64,000 bases of DNA. Source: Coix lacryma-jobi var. lacryma-jobi (taxonomy: Eukaryota > Streptophyta > Magnoliopsida > Poales > Poaceae). The stretch is from positions 175,163,825 through 175,227,824 of the forward strand of contig CM019823.1 in assembly GCA_009763385.1 (NCBI GenBank), given 5' to 3'. The notes under the pieces were generated by a model. That model saw only the letters and a program-made list of their open reading frames with translations. It was not told where the DNA came from and did no database searches. The first letter of the stretch is position 1; the number at the start of each line of letters is the position of its first letter. Shown here in pieces: positions 44,254-53,725 of this stretch. The translations under genes were made by a program, and so were the position numbers.

Positions 44254-46382
44254 AGCCCTCGCTGGTTCGGTGGACATGATCTCTCGCAGGGAAAGCTTCT
44301 GAAGCCTCTTGTTGTCACTGGTGGTTACTCCCCCAAAGATGACATTAATAGTTCCTTTGGGGTGCTGAAAGCCACCGGCGTCCTGTTGAGGATCCTCAGC
44401 TGTCTTCTTGCCTTTGTCTTTCTTGTTCTTGTTGAAGTCAGAGTTCAAGCTTCGCTCCTTGAGCTGTCGGCAGTGCCTTGCTTGATGTCCACCTTTCGGA
44501 TGGAAGGGGTAGGGTCCGTCGAGTAAGTCATCAAAGGTGAATGGCTTGTTTCCCTTCTTCTGAGGCTCCATGGCAGCAACAGTATTATCTCCTGCCCTTT
44601 TCCGGGTACTTTGCTGTGGTGCTTGGTTGCCTCTCAGGTTGTTTCCTCGATCACCTTGCGTGTTTCTATCGGGGAAGCGTTCTTGTGTGCGTTCCTCTGT
44701 CGCCATCATGGACTTTACAGCCCGATGGAACTCGTCGGCGGTGGTCGGGTCCTGCTTGATGCAATCTTTGTAATTGTACATTTCGCAAATGTTGTTGCCA
44801 AAGAGGTCAATTACTTCTCTGTCTGTGATGTCGGATACTGTAGAGCGGATTTATGAGAATCGCCTATAGTACTCCCGCATTGATTCGTTTTTCTGTTGCT
44901 TACAGGTTCTGAGCTTAGTCCGGGGGTCTGATCTCTCTGGGACACTAGCAAAGTTTTCAACGAAGATACGATGTAGTTGTTCCCAGGAGTCGATGGACTC
45001 GGGTTTAAGCCTATCGAACCAAGCAAGCGGCATTGAGCATACAGCCTGAGCCACCGTTTAGGTTCTGTCTTCCCGTCGTACTTGGAGTAGTTCCCGGGTT
45101 TGAATTTTCGCGGGAACGAGACTGCTCGAAGCCTTTGGGAAAAGCAGGGGAAGCGATCAACTGCGTCGGATGCTGCAACTGCGACTCCTCTGTATGAAGA
45201 TTCGGCTCCTCCCTCAGCTTGATCGGGTACTCGGTGGCCCAGACGGCTCCTTGCTGGGATACGACCGAGTCGTTCTTGAACCGGCCGCCTCTGGCTTGGG
45301 TGAGATGAAGCTTGCTCGTCAGCTAGGGATTCAAGATTCCGCCCTCGAAGTTGGAGTGCGGTAGTCTGAAGCATGACCAGTCGTCGCTCTTCATCAGGGG
45401 TGCGATTGGTCTTGGCTCCCATCTCCGTAGCTAGAGCTAGTATGTTTTGATAGGGAGTCTGGAAGACTTTATGGCCGGCGACCCTCATGAACTCGGGTTC
45501 AAGGTTGCGAGAACAATCAGGGCGCCGTCTATTAAGATAATCTTGGGAGTGATTCTCTTCAGTGCGAGCTTGACGCTTAGCCTCTGCTTCCAGACGCCTC
45601 CGGGTGTTGTAGCGATCTACAGCTTCCTTGCGGTGAGTTGCTCGCCTTCTGCGGGCTTCCTTAGCTTGATTCCTTCGGATTCTTTCAGCCTTCAAGGACT
45701 CGGTTTCCCCGGGTCCTTCCGGATCATTGTCTGAAATCATACTCAAAGTTTCATCGTCTTGAAAGACATCTGGTGGGGTTGGTGGTCGTAGAGATGACTG
45801 ATGCCCCACCATGAAGACTTCACGAGTGTAGCCCTGGTTTGATGATCCCGGTGTAACTGACTCCAAAGTAGAAGTACTGGAGATTAGTTCTGTTGAGGAG
45901 TCGTGTTCCTCAAAGGGGAGCTGATGTCTGTGCTGATATGGAAGTTGCTGGTCAATTGTGCCAACCAGTCTAGCCGGAGAAGGCTGGATTGGCCAATGGA
46001 CAATGTTACCCTCCTTGGTAGAGCTGAAAACGAGTCCTTGTTGAGCTCCCGTCAAAGGTATCTGTTGATACTCTTTGAATTTTGCACCAATCAGGTTCTG
46101 GAAGTTTTTAGCAGAGTTCCGCGGCCCGAAGGTGAAGCCATAGCAGGTGTCCGGGTCCTTTTCTTCAGGATTCGAGTTGGAGTAGGAGTCGGATGCCTTT
46201 GTATGGTCCCCAGGATCTTGCGGGTCTTGGATTGTCAGATTTGCTAGGTTCTGAGCGAGGTGTTCCATCTTTGGCATGACTTGTGGTTCTGATTCCACGG
46301 CAAGTTGTCTGTGCAGCTTTCCTTGATCATCCGCAATGCAAGTCCATGAGCCAAAAACGAAAATTGATCCCACCGAGAACAT
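44254..46382 (-). pseudogene. Element B gag (degenerate)
   Basis: The frame at 44811-46382 begins MFSVGSIFVFGSW. It includes MPKMEHLAQNLANLTIQDP and a basic, Arg-rich coiled segment (RIRRNQAKEARRRRATHRKE). The retrotransposon gag core then appears in a second frame (WFDRLKPESIDSWEQLHRIF, SMREYYRRFS, 44851-45054), so a frameshift lies near 45060. The frame at 44236-44781 continues with ADEFHRAVKSMMA, a knuckle-like HPKGGHQARHCRQL that has lost at least one Cys, and SLREIMSTEPARA next to element E. The true start is just downstream of the primer site. Confidence 0.85.
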
Positions 46383-46428
46383 GTTGTCGTGGTTCGCCGG
46401 GCTCTTGGTCGTCGAATCGCCGAAAGCC

Positions 46429-46446
46429 CCTACCTAGCGCGCCAGC
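46429..46446 (-). other. Primer-binding site of element B
   Basis: On the minus strand TGGCGCGCTAGGTAGG begins two bases after the 5' LTR. This TGGCGC type is usual for Tat elements. It is not the iMet type seen in C, D and E. Confidence 0.75.
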
Positions 46447-46881
46447 TGTCGATGTTTGTTAACCGGCAACTCGTCTTGAGTAATCTCAGACGATTTGTTC
46501 GGTGGGGATCGGCGTTCGTAGGACTCGGCGAGTACACAGGAACAACGATTTATACTGGTTCAGGCCGCTAAATAGCGTAATACCTTACGTCCAGTGCGGC
46601 GTGTGCCTTGTGTATTGTTATGATGCAATGTTTGATTATTTGGGGCCTGCGCTCCGCTCCCCTTATATATCCGGGTGAGCCTTAGCACAGACCGAGTCCT
46701 AACCGGTTACATCAAAGGAGTCCTATTCTAATTACAAGACTTCCTTTTACAACTCGGCTAAGTTACAAACGAGAGTCCTAAACCAAGTACACTTCGTAAC
46801 AAGTCTTCGGATCTCCCGTGCCGTCCGGGATTAGTCGGAGTAATCATCAACTGATGACATCTCTGACATCCTGGTCCGTCA
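46447..46881 (-). repeat. 5' LTR of element B
   Basis: 435 bp, ends TGTCGATG and GGTCCGTCA, followed by the duplication GAGTG (46882-46886). It pairs with 7313-7748. Confidence 0.93.
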
Positions 46882-46886
46882 GAGTG

Positions 46887-48533
46887 TTGCTCACTTGTTG
46901 GTTGGTTTGGGCTTGAGGGGTTGTTGGGAATGTGACAGTGTATGACACATTTTGGCATTGAGGGAAAGAGGTTGGTTGAAATGAGGTGTGGTTGTAATGT
47001 GGGTGTTGATAGTAGAAAGGTTGGTGCGAGGGTAAGCCGTAGTTTATGGGGGTGTACTGGTAGGAAGGTTGGGTTGGGTCGAAGTTTGGCTTTCTGGTGT
47101 GATTGATGGTTCTATTTTCTGTTGAAGAGGCTCTTTTGGACTCCTGGTACTCTTTCCCCCTTGCGAAGCACTCGCATTGCTTTGTTGTGTGCCCCTTTCC
47201 TAGGCCACAGAAATGACAGTACATTTTGGTCGGGTCCCTCTGTTGGTTTCTTTGGTTAGGCGGGAGTGGAAATCCATGTGGGTTTTGGTTGCCCGAAGGC
47301 TGAGTGCTTCTTCTCTAGTCTTCGATTAGATTTGCCTTGTTGATCGCTCCAACGTTTGCTCTGATCTTGGCGAGGGTTGTTTTCTCTCGCTTGGGGCCTC
47401 GGCTGTGGTTTCAGCTGCGACCTTCGAGCACCGGACTTTGCCCGGAAATCCATGTCCGCTCTACAGTACCTTTCCATTGTATCATGAAGCTCTTCGATTG
47501 TGTTTGCTGGTTTTCTGGCGAACTTTGAGGAACATGGGCCTGGACGTAAGCCGCTGACTGCAGCAAGGATCACGGCCTCGTTGGATATTCCCGGAGTTCT
47601 TGCTCTAATCTGGATGAACCTTCACCAGTAGTCTTGTAACGGTTCGCGCTCTTCTTGTTTGCAGTTGAACAGCTCGATGGGGTTTGATGGGGCTGCTGTG
47701 ATGCCCTTGAAGTTTGTGCAGAGTCTGTCTCTGAGGTTGGCCCAGGAATCCACCGTTCCGGGGCGAAGGTTGTTGTACCAAGTCTGCGCGATGTCACGAA
47801 GGATGATTACGAAAGACTTCGCCATTGTTGACTCATCCCCTCCTGCTGCGGCGACTGCCGCCTCGTAGCTCATTATGAATTGGCGAGGGTCAGTGAGTCC
47901 ATCGTAACGGGGGAGATTTTGTGGATTGTAGCATGGTGGCCAGGGTTGGGTTTGTAGTATTTGGGAGAGTGGTGATCTTGGGTCGTAGGGCATCTGGTGT
48001 TGTTGGGCCCTTCGCTGTATACGAAGGTTTGGCTCTCGCTCTTCTGGGTAGACCTGGCGAAAATTTGGTGGTGGTGGCTGATGAGCGTTGCCCTGTCCCT
48101 GCCCAACATTCTCCTCTCGAAGCGGCGGCATTTGCCTGTCATTCCAGTCCTTGGCTTCGGCCTCAGCTGCTGCGAGGGACTCCTCCATTCGGCGAAGTTG
48201 CTCCCTTGCTTCATCCGCCTTTTGCCTGATAAGGCGCAGCTGGTTGTGCCTTTCAAGCTGGTCCAGGCGCCTCTTCTTTTCCTGTAACTCAGCTTGAAGT
48301 CTTTCTAAAGCCTCGAGGCCCAACTCCTCCTCATCTCCTTCCCCATCTCCTCCGGAGGTATGCGGGTGTGGCTGTGGTACTGGCCGAGAGTGAGGGCCCG
48401 GGACCTCCGTCCCTGGAGCAACTTCTTATGTTTCCGAGGGTATTACATTCTCTTCCACAGGTTGGATTATCGCCGTGGCCTCTCTGGTCATGCGAGGGTC
48501 TCTGGTAGTGGGCGCTCTCCTGTTTCCTGCCAT
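46887..48533 (-). pseudogene. Element A gag
   Basis: The start is probably ATG at 48531-48533 (MAGNRRAPTTRDPRMTREA), 34 bp after the LTR. An in-frame TAA near 48428 breaks it early. The main frame (47622-48323) has a Gln/Glu/Arg-rich coiled coil (LEALERLQAELQEKKRRLDQ) and the gag core (IMSYEAAVAAAGGDESTMAK, WYNNLRPGTVDSWANLRDRL). Frames 47256-47573 and 46887-47224 continue it and end with a CCHC knuckle YCHFCGLGKGHTTKQC and a Tyr/Pro/Asn-rich linker interrupted by B. Gag would form the particle. Three or more breaks make it inactive. Confidence 0.88.
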
Positions 48534-48547
48534 TTCGAACTCGGGTC

Positions 48548-48566
48548 CCCACGGTCGGCGCCAAAC
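48548..48566 (-). other. Primer-binding site of element A
   Basis: On the minus strand GTTTGGCGCCGACCGTGGGG follows the 5' LTR end directly. TGGCGCCGACCGTGGGGA is a typical Tat primer site. Confidence 0.85.
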
Positions 48567-49213
48567 TGTTGGTAACACACTTGCCCTACCTTCGCACACG
48601 TGCAAGGGGGTGGCGAAGGTGGCCAATCGTCAGAACCAAGCGGAGGTGCAAAGGAAACAGGAACAGTGATACTGTGGCGCTATTCCCCCAAAAAGTCTCC
48701 TATTACACTGTTCACTCCCCCGGTATTTATAGGGATACCAAGGGGCACCAGCCAGATTACAAAAGGGTACAAGAAAGATTCTTCTGCGCTGTACTACAGA
48801 AGGGCAGGATCGTACAAACACAAGAGACGCACGAAACCCTAGCCAGCCTTCCATGCGCCCGCCGCCGCTCGGCTCGCGCTCACCCTCGCGGATATGCGAG
48901 GGTTGACCTCCACCTTGCGAAGATACCCGTCCAGTTGCGAGGTCCAAGTCCCTTCGCCACCCGTTGGGCCTGGGCCTCTTGGCGAAGGTGTGCGGGATGC
49001 GCGAGGGTTGCTTCCAACGCTCTTCATGCCCTTTGCCTGTAAGAACTTGCTAATCATTCCGAAGGCTGGGTTAGTACTCGGGGGCCTGAACGGTGACTTG
49101 AGGGACTTGACAAATAAAAAGGCGGGTTTTTGCGAAGGTGCGCGGGACGCGCGAGGGCCGTCTTGTTGAGCCAGCCTGTGTGGCGCCACTGTCGAGGGTC
49201 CCCTCCCCCAACA
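48567..49213 (-). repeat. 5' LTR of element A
   Basis: 647 bp with inverted tips TGTTGG (48567) and CCAACA at 49213. It begins next to the primer site. The minus strand is rich in GCGAAGG and GCGAGGG words. The matching 3' LTR is outside the window. Confidence 0.82.
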
Positions 49214-50970
49214 TAGGTCAAAAGGAAACTTATCGACGCCGAGATCGGTAAATTCGCAAGGACTTCTTCTAGGTTGATGTTGTTAGAATTGATGGGCGGC
49301 ACCTTGTCTTTGTTAAGTTTATTTTTAGATCCATGACCTCACCAATCATGAGGAGGTGATTTGGATATGTTGGTCACATCATGTTCAGTTAATTTATTGA
49401 AGATTGATGTTGCGTTAAGATATCACGTCGTGCGAAAGGGTCTCTAGCTAAGTTGGTCTAGTGGCTTGAGTAGTACTTCTTAGGTCTCAGATTTGATTCT
49501 CCGTGGGAGCGAATTTCCTGGCTAGGGTTAAAAAAACCACCTCGCCACACTCACACGCCAAAGCACAAGTTTATGACCTGACCTAGGTTGGTCGTTCTTA
49601 CATGTGCTAAGGTGTTGCTGTGTAGCAGGGAAGGCGGGGTTTGTTCATGTTCGTTCTCACATGGGCTACGATGTCGTTGTGTATGGGTAGGGTAGGAGTT
49701 CAGGAGTTTTCTTGACCTGCGTAAGAAGGTCTTCTTAATACAATGCCTGGTGGCTCTTATCCCCTGCAGCTCGAGTGTTTAAGATGTAACGATGCCAACG
49801 TACGTAGAAAGCATGCTAAGGAGTCCCATTTATACAACTCGGGATATCAACTGTTGCATGAGATTAACCTGATATCTGTCCTAAGATATATAAAATCTTT
49901 CTGAATTTGCTTGTTTCTTTTCTCACTCAGAAACGTTATAGCTGATGTTAATTTCTGGAAAAGAAAACAGTAAACATGGAATTCCACAGGTAGTAGAATA
50001 CTTTTGCCGTGTCTAATTGCACCAAAAATAAATGCTTTGTTTAGTGATTCTACCATCCGGAGGATGGCGTTTGAATAATAGGAATATAGGCTATCATTCT
50101 TTTCCTATAAACGAATTGTCGAACTTTTATGTAACTATCATTTTATGCTGACAAATAATCTCCCCTCCTCATTGCAAACCGTTTGAATATAAATTCCAAA
50201 ACACTTGAAGGCACAATATATATGATGGATATAATCGACACACCGGAAAAAAAAATCTTTCAACAATTTTGGATTACTTGAATTGTAGTTGAGTCGATCA
50301 AGCTGGCGATCCACCATGACAAATAGAAAGCCTCTGAATAGTCCATAATTCATTTGTTCCATATTATATTCTGGATTGTTCCATTCATAACAGTATTATT
50401 GTTTTTATACTAGTAATAATATACAATTGTTCTAAGATCTTCAATAGGTTTTAGGAATACTGCGTAGTAGTTATATTTTTTGTTGTTTCAGTACAAAAAA
50501 GAATCCAATGTTTCATCTATGATTTTGTTGTTAGGAAAAATTAATTATTCCAAGGTTTGAAAGTGTTTTATGTTATTTACATCTATATATTTTGACTGTT
50601 TATAGTAGGAAACATCCATTGTTCTATATTAAACTATGAACTATATATAATTGTATTGTTTTGCTAGTACGGGTATAATTACTCCAAGACTCAAAAGGTT
50701 TTATGTCTTGTAGTTGTTCTTTTTTTTTTTTTGTTGTTTCAGTAGGAAAATTCCACTGTTACATCTATGTTGTGTGAAACAATAAAAAAATGTCACACAC
50801 TTGCTAGAATGTAGGATATGGAAGCCTAGGCAATATAGAAAAAAACAAATCAGTAGCTGTTACTAGCGCCGTGGGCCTCGAGCTGTTTTTTCTTTTAGTG
50901 TCGGCACAGCGGGCTTTAGCCCATTTGTCCGGCGTTGGCCCATTTGGCCGAGCATAGCCGGAACCGAGGC
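49214..50970. other. Intergenic, A/T-rich, with SINE-like remnant
   Basis: No supportable gene. A SINE-like remnant lies at 49438-49785. From 50470 to 50780 the phrase TTGTTGTTTCAGTA followed by CCAATG/CCACTGTT and ACATCTATG recurs loosely two or three times, perhaps an old degenerate repeat. An 13-T run lies near 50730. Confidence 0.6.
49438..49785 (+). mobile_element. SINE-like remnant
   Basis: The head GGGTCTCTAGCTAAGTTGG resembles a tRNA-type box A. GATTTGATTCTCC at 49490-49502 resembles box B (GGTTCGANTCC). The following GTGGGAGCGAATTTC and the tail CTTCTTAATACAATGCC are sequence I recall from grass SINEs. No clear flanking duplication was found. Confidence 0.55.
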
Positions 50971-51515
50971 TGCTTGCCGCGCAAGAACACGCGCCGCTTT
51001 TATATATCTACCGCGGCCGCCGCCCGCCCCGCAGGCCCAATCCGTCCGCGTTCCTGCTTGCCCTGCCCCCTCGTGTCCTGCGGTCTGCTCTGCCTGCCCC
51101 CCCGTCGTTGGTCAACGCTTGGCGACTTGGGGAGGAAGAGGAACTGGACCGGCGGCCGACCCGCGCTGCTCCTCAATCCGTCGAGTTCGACATGGTACGT
51201 ACTACCTCCATCTCCTGGCCGCCTGCGCCCCTTCTCGTGCTTTCGATTCTGAGGCCGCAAGGGCTGCCCGGCCGGTTGTATTGTATCAGCGTGTTGGATT
51301 GGATTGGATTGCGCTTGCTCTTCCCGGTTGGTCCGTATCAATCTCCTCTGCTTGGTTCCCTCTCAGACTAATTGGGTTTTATGTGGTTGGATAGAGTTAA
51401 TTGCCTCGGTGGAGACAATGACAAACACGGGTTTTTTATTACTTGCTGTTTGGCTGGACTAATGACGATTATTATAGCCTGGAGACGGAATAGCTAGTTC
51501 ACGCACACAATTGCT
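50971..51515 (+). pseudogene. Truncated duplicate of TIM14 5' region (leader, start codon, part of intron 1)
   Basis: Closely parallels 60302-60877: CTTGCCGCGCAAGAACNCGC, then GCGGCCGCCGCCCGCC, then CAATCCGTCGAGTTCGACATGGTACG. The start codon (51192-51194) is followed directly by a GTACGT donor exactly as in the complete gene at 60523. Similarity runs into intron 1 (GATAGAGTTAATTG, TTACTTGCTGTTTGGCT) and fades near 51515. Exons 2 and 3 are absent. It lies 0.7 kb upstream of the cullin-like frame in the same orientation. It may be only a fragment, or the promoter and first exon of a chimeric gene (see findings). Confidence 0.85.
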
Positions 51516-51587
51516 CATCACTATATATGTGATTCATGGTTTCCAAAGTGTGTGTGCGCATGTATACTGTATGTAGTTAATCTTTTA

Positions 51588-51845
51588 CTCCCTCCATCTT
51601 AAATTATAATGCATTCCAAGAATATTGGAGAGTCAAATTTTTTCATCTTTAACCAAATTTATGTAATAAGATAATAATATTTATGATATCAACTAAGTAC
51701 AATTAGATTTTTTATTAGTTATATTTTTATAATATACATATTTGATATCATAAATCTTTGTATTTCTCTCTAAAATTTTGGTCAAAGTTGAAAACTTTGA
51801 CTCTTCAAGATTCTTGGAATGTCTTATAATTTAGAATGGAGGGAG
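51588..51845. mobile_element. Stowaway-like MITE
   Basis: 258 bp with terminal inverted repeats CTCCCTCCATCTTAAATTAT and its complement (ATAATTTAGAATGGAGGGAG), flanked by TA on both sides (51586-51587, 51846-51847). A/T-rich, noncoding. Confidence 0.88.
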
Positions 51846-52694
51846 TATATAACTATATATCCACTTTATTCTGAACTACTATAAGATATTTTGGCGTTTC
51901 TAGCTATATAAGAAAAAACAAAACGTACGTCTTGTAATTTTAAGGACGGACGGAGCAGTTGATATAGCAGGAAAAAAAAATTAAAGGTGATCTAGAAGGG
52001 CACGTTTTGGTTATTCAAATTTCCAATAACACGAGCTGACAACTTATCAGCCGTACTTCGACTTGTTCTCTCTCACAGAACACTACTGGAATAGCCAAAA
52101 TTATATTTTAATGTGTTTCTCACCATTTATAATCAATGAAGAAGCTAATTAATAAGGCCCCCTTTCGGACTTTTCTCATCAGCCATCATCAAAAAGCATG
52201 AGAATAGAACCCTTCCGGCATAGGGGGGTCACAATGAACCCCGACGTCTACGCCACAAAGTGCAAAGAATTAACGGATGCTATCCACAAATTCTTCCTTG
52301 GAGACTACCACGTGGACTACGAGAAATTCTATAGGTCGCCACCACACCAACCCCCAAAATCCGCTCCAATTAATTAACCATCCTTCTTTCCAGGTTTTCT
52401 GGTCAGTTGCTAATTGTAATTTTTCTTTTTTTTTGTAATAACATTGAATGGACAATTGGCAGGAGTGCATACGCATGTGTGCTTAATAAATTTGGTGGAG
52501 AGCTGTACTCTGCGGTGGAGGCCGCTTTGGCCTCAGAGGTGCAGGATCTCGGCAGGGCTCTCGACGCCGCCGCTGCCGCCGCCGGTCAGGACGATGAAGA
52601 TGACGACGATGCGCTGTTCTTGCGGGAGCTCCTGGACAAGTGGAACCTGCACGCAAAAGCCCTCGGGCACACACGCAACTTAGTGATGTACATG

Positions 52695-52699
52695 GATAG
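52695..52699. repeat. Target-site duplication of H, left (GATAG)
   Basis: GATAG at 52695-52699 and GACAG at 57730-57734 flank H with one mismatch. Removing H plus one copy joins MYMD to RTYVPTN in the cullin-like frame. Confidence 0.85.
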
Positions 52700-52944
52700 T
52701 GTTAAGTCCCTAGAACCTTCTAGGTGTAGATCAGAAGGGATACATGAAGAACAAAGCCTATACGATAGATTCGAGAGAGAGACAGAGGGGTATGGATGTA
52801 CATACCATCGGAGTTGGAGGAGGAGCCGGCCATCGCTGGTTCGGTGGTGAAGTTCTGCGCACGGGCAGCGGCGGTTGGTGAAGAGGTCGCTGCACGGTGG
52901 TGACGGCGTGGTCGTCGCAGGTCCGGCGGGATCTTCCCGTCGTG

Positions 52945-53725
52945 ATGAGGTGCATCAAGGATATCCTCGTGCTCAAAGGAGACAACTATGGGTAAGGATG
53001 GGGATGGTGCTCCAAATGGTTATCCGCGGTTCTCCCCTAGTTCAACCAAATGAACTGATTGAAAAAATGAGGAGAGAAATTGTCTAGTTAGTTCTTTAAA
53101 TTGAACTAGAGGAGAACCGCGGATACCCATTTGCAGCACCATCCCCATCTATAACTATGGGGAATGGAGGAGGAAGATAGACCTAGCATTCACCCTGGCT
53201 GAGGTGGACTGGGTATTCACCGAACCGTGTCCCACAGAGCCTGTGGAACCGGTGCGGGAGGCTAATGAGGTTGATGCCGCATGGCAAACCAGACAGAGGG
53301 ACTTTGCTCCCGTACGGATGTCCTATGACTTGGAGCATAGGAAATGGGTCATGGCAAACGAGAAGTGTTTGGCCGTGGTAAAGAACACGATTGAGCCAAC
53401 TATTGTGGGCTCAATCCCAGAGTGTCTCACTGTCACAGAGTACCTGGACAGGATTAAGAGTCAGTTTACTGGCTCTTCAAAGACTTATGTCACCCAGCTG
53501 ATAAAGCAGCTGGTAACAGAGAGGTACCATGGAGGTGGTAGTGGCATAAGAGAGCACATACTGAGGATGAGCACTTTGGCATCCAAGCTCAAACCAATGG
53601 ATTTGACACTCAAGGATGAGTTCCTTATTCATCTGATTTTTGCTTCTTTGCCAAAAGAGTTTGATACTTTTGTTGTTAATTACAACATTCATCCTGAAAA
53701 GTGAGACTTAGAGAAACTCATTGCT
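52945..53725 (+). pseudogene. Element H gag, interrupted by MITE and one stop
   Basis: Starts ATG 52945 (MRCIKDILVLKGDNYG), is interrupted by a MITE at 52993-53152, and continues EWRRKIDLAFTLAEVDW to NIHPEK, then TGA at 53702-53704 where the family has Trp, then DLEKLIAMCVQEEERIK in the same frame as the pol ORF. The central FTGSSKTYVTQLIKQL and MSTLASKLKPMDLTL segments match the copia gag (UBN2-like) pattern. Gag packages element RNA. Apart from these two lesions the frame is clean, so the damage looks recent. Confidence 0.88.
52993..53152. mobile_element. MITE in gag of H (Mutator-like, 9-bp duplication)
   Basis: 160 bp. Long inverted arms of about 50 bp (GGGGATGGTGCT...CCGCGGTTCTCC and the complement) surround a short A/T-rich centre. 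AACTATGGG at 52984-52992 is repeated at 53153-53161. A 9-bp duplication points to a Mutator-like MITE. Removing it restores gag reading exactly. Confidence 0.88.

Larger units (their letters stand above)
7313..46881 (-). mobile_element. Tat/Grande-like Ty3/gypsy element B with three nested guests
   Basis: LTRs of 436 and 435 bp (7313-7748, 46447-46881) and the 5-bp duplication GAGTG define B. Minus-strand order is 5' LTR, primer site beginning TGGCGCGCTAGG, gag, protease, RT, RNase H, integrase, a noncoding spacer, a spliced gene on the opposite strand, a purine tract, then the 3' LTR. The antisense gene is a feature of Tat/Grande-type elements. Guests C (9566-20314), D (21308-28469) and E (34860-44253) account for about 27 kb, leaving about 12.3 kb of B itself. 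The LTRs differ at about a dozen positions by eye, so the insertion is old but not ancient. Coding frames are broken. Confidence 0.9.
2707..49213 (-). mobile_element. Outer Tat-like Ty3/gypsy element A, split by B, 3' end outside window
   Basis: Reading the minus strand from 49213 downward gives the 5' LTR, a primer site GGCGCCGACCGTGGGGA, gag, protease, RT, RNase H, integrase, then a noncoding tail with an 86-bp array. That order and the TGGCGCC-type primer site are typical of the Tat lineage of Ty3/gypsy. Element B lies within the gag-protease linker, flanked by GAGTG on both sides, and A's reading resumes across it. The putative right target duplication is TAGGT (49214-49218). The 3' LTR is not in the window. 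Reading frames are broken by many stops and frameshifts, so the copy is dead. Motif GTTTTTAACGAGGCAGC at about 3170-3186, minus strand, is a sequence I recall from the 3' ends of grass retroelements. Confidence 0.85.

Noticed and set aside
48569..49169. Frames of 60-157 residues in the 5' LTR of A
   Set aside because: They lie within the LTR, overlap on both strands and show no domain.
51192..52469. Direct splice of the duplicated TIM14 start codon to the exon at 52463
   Set aside because: It gives a stop after a few codons, in a frame that is not cullin-like. The acceptor at 52181-52182 fits instead.
52407..52850. 147-residue frame read as one gene through 52850
   Set aside because: It begins in the intron of the cullin-like gene and, after MYMD at 52699, runs into the 5' end of element H; only 52463-52699 is coding.
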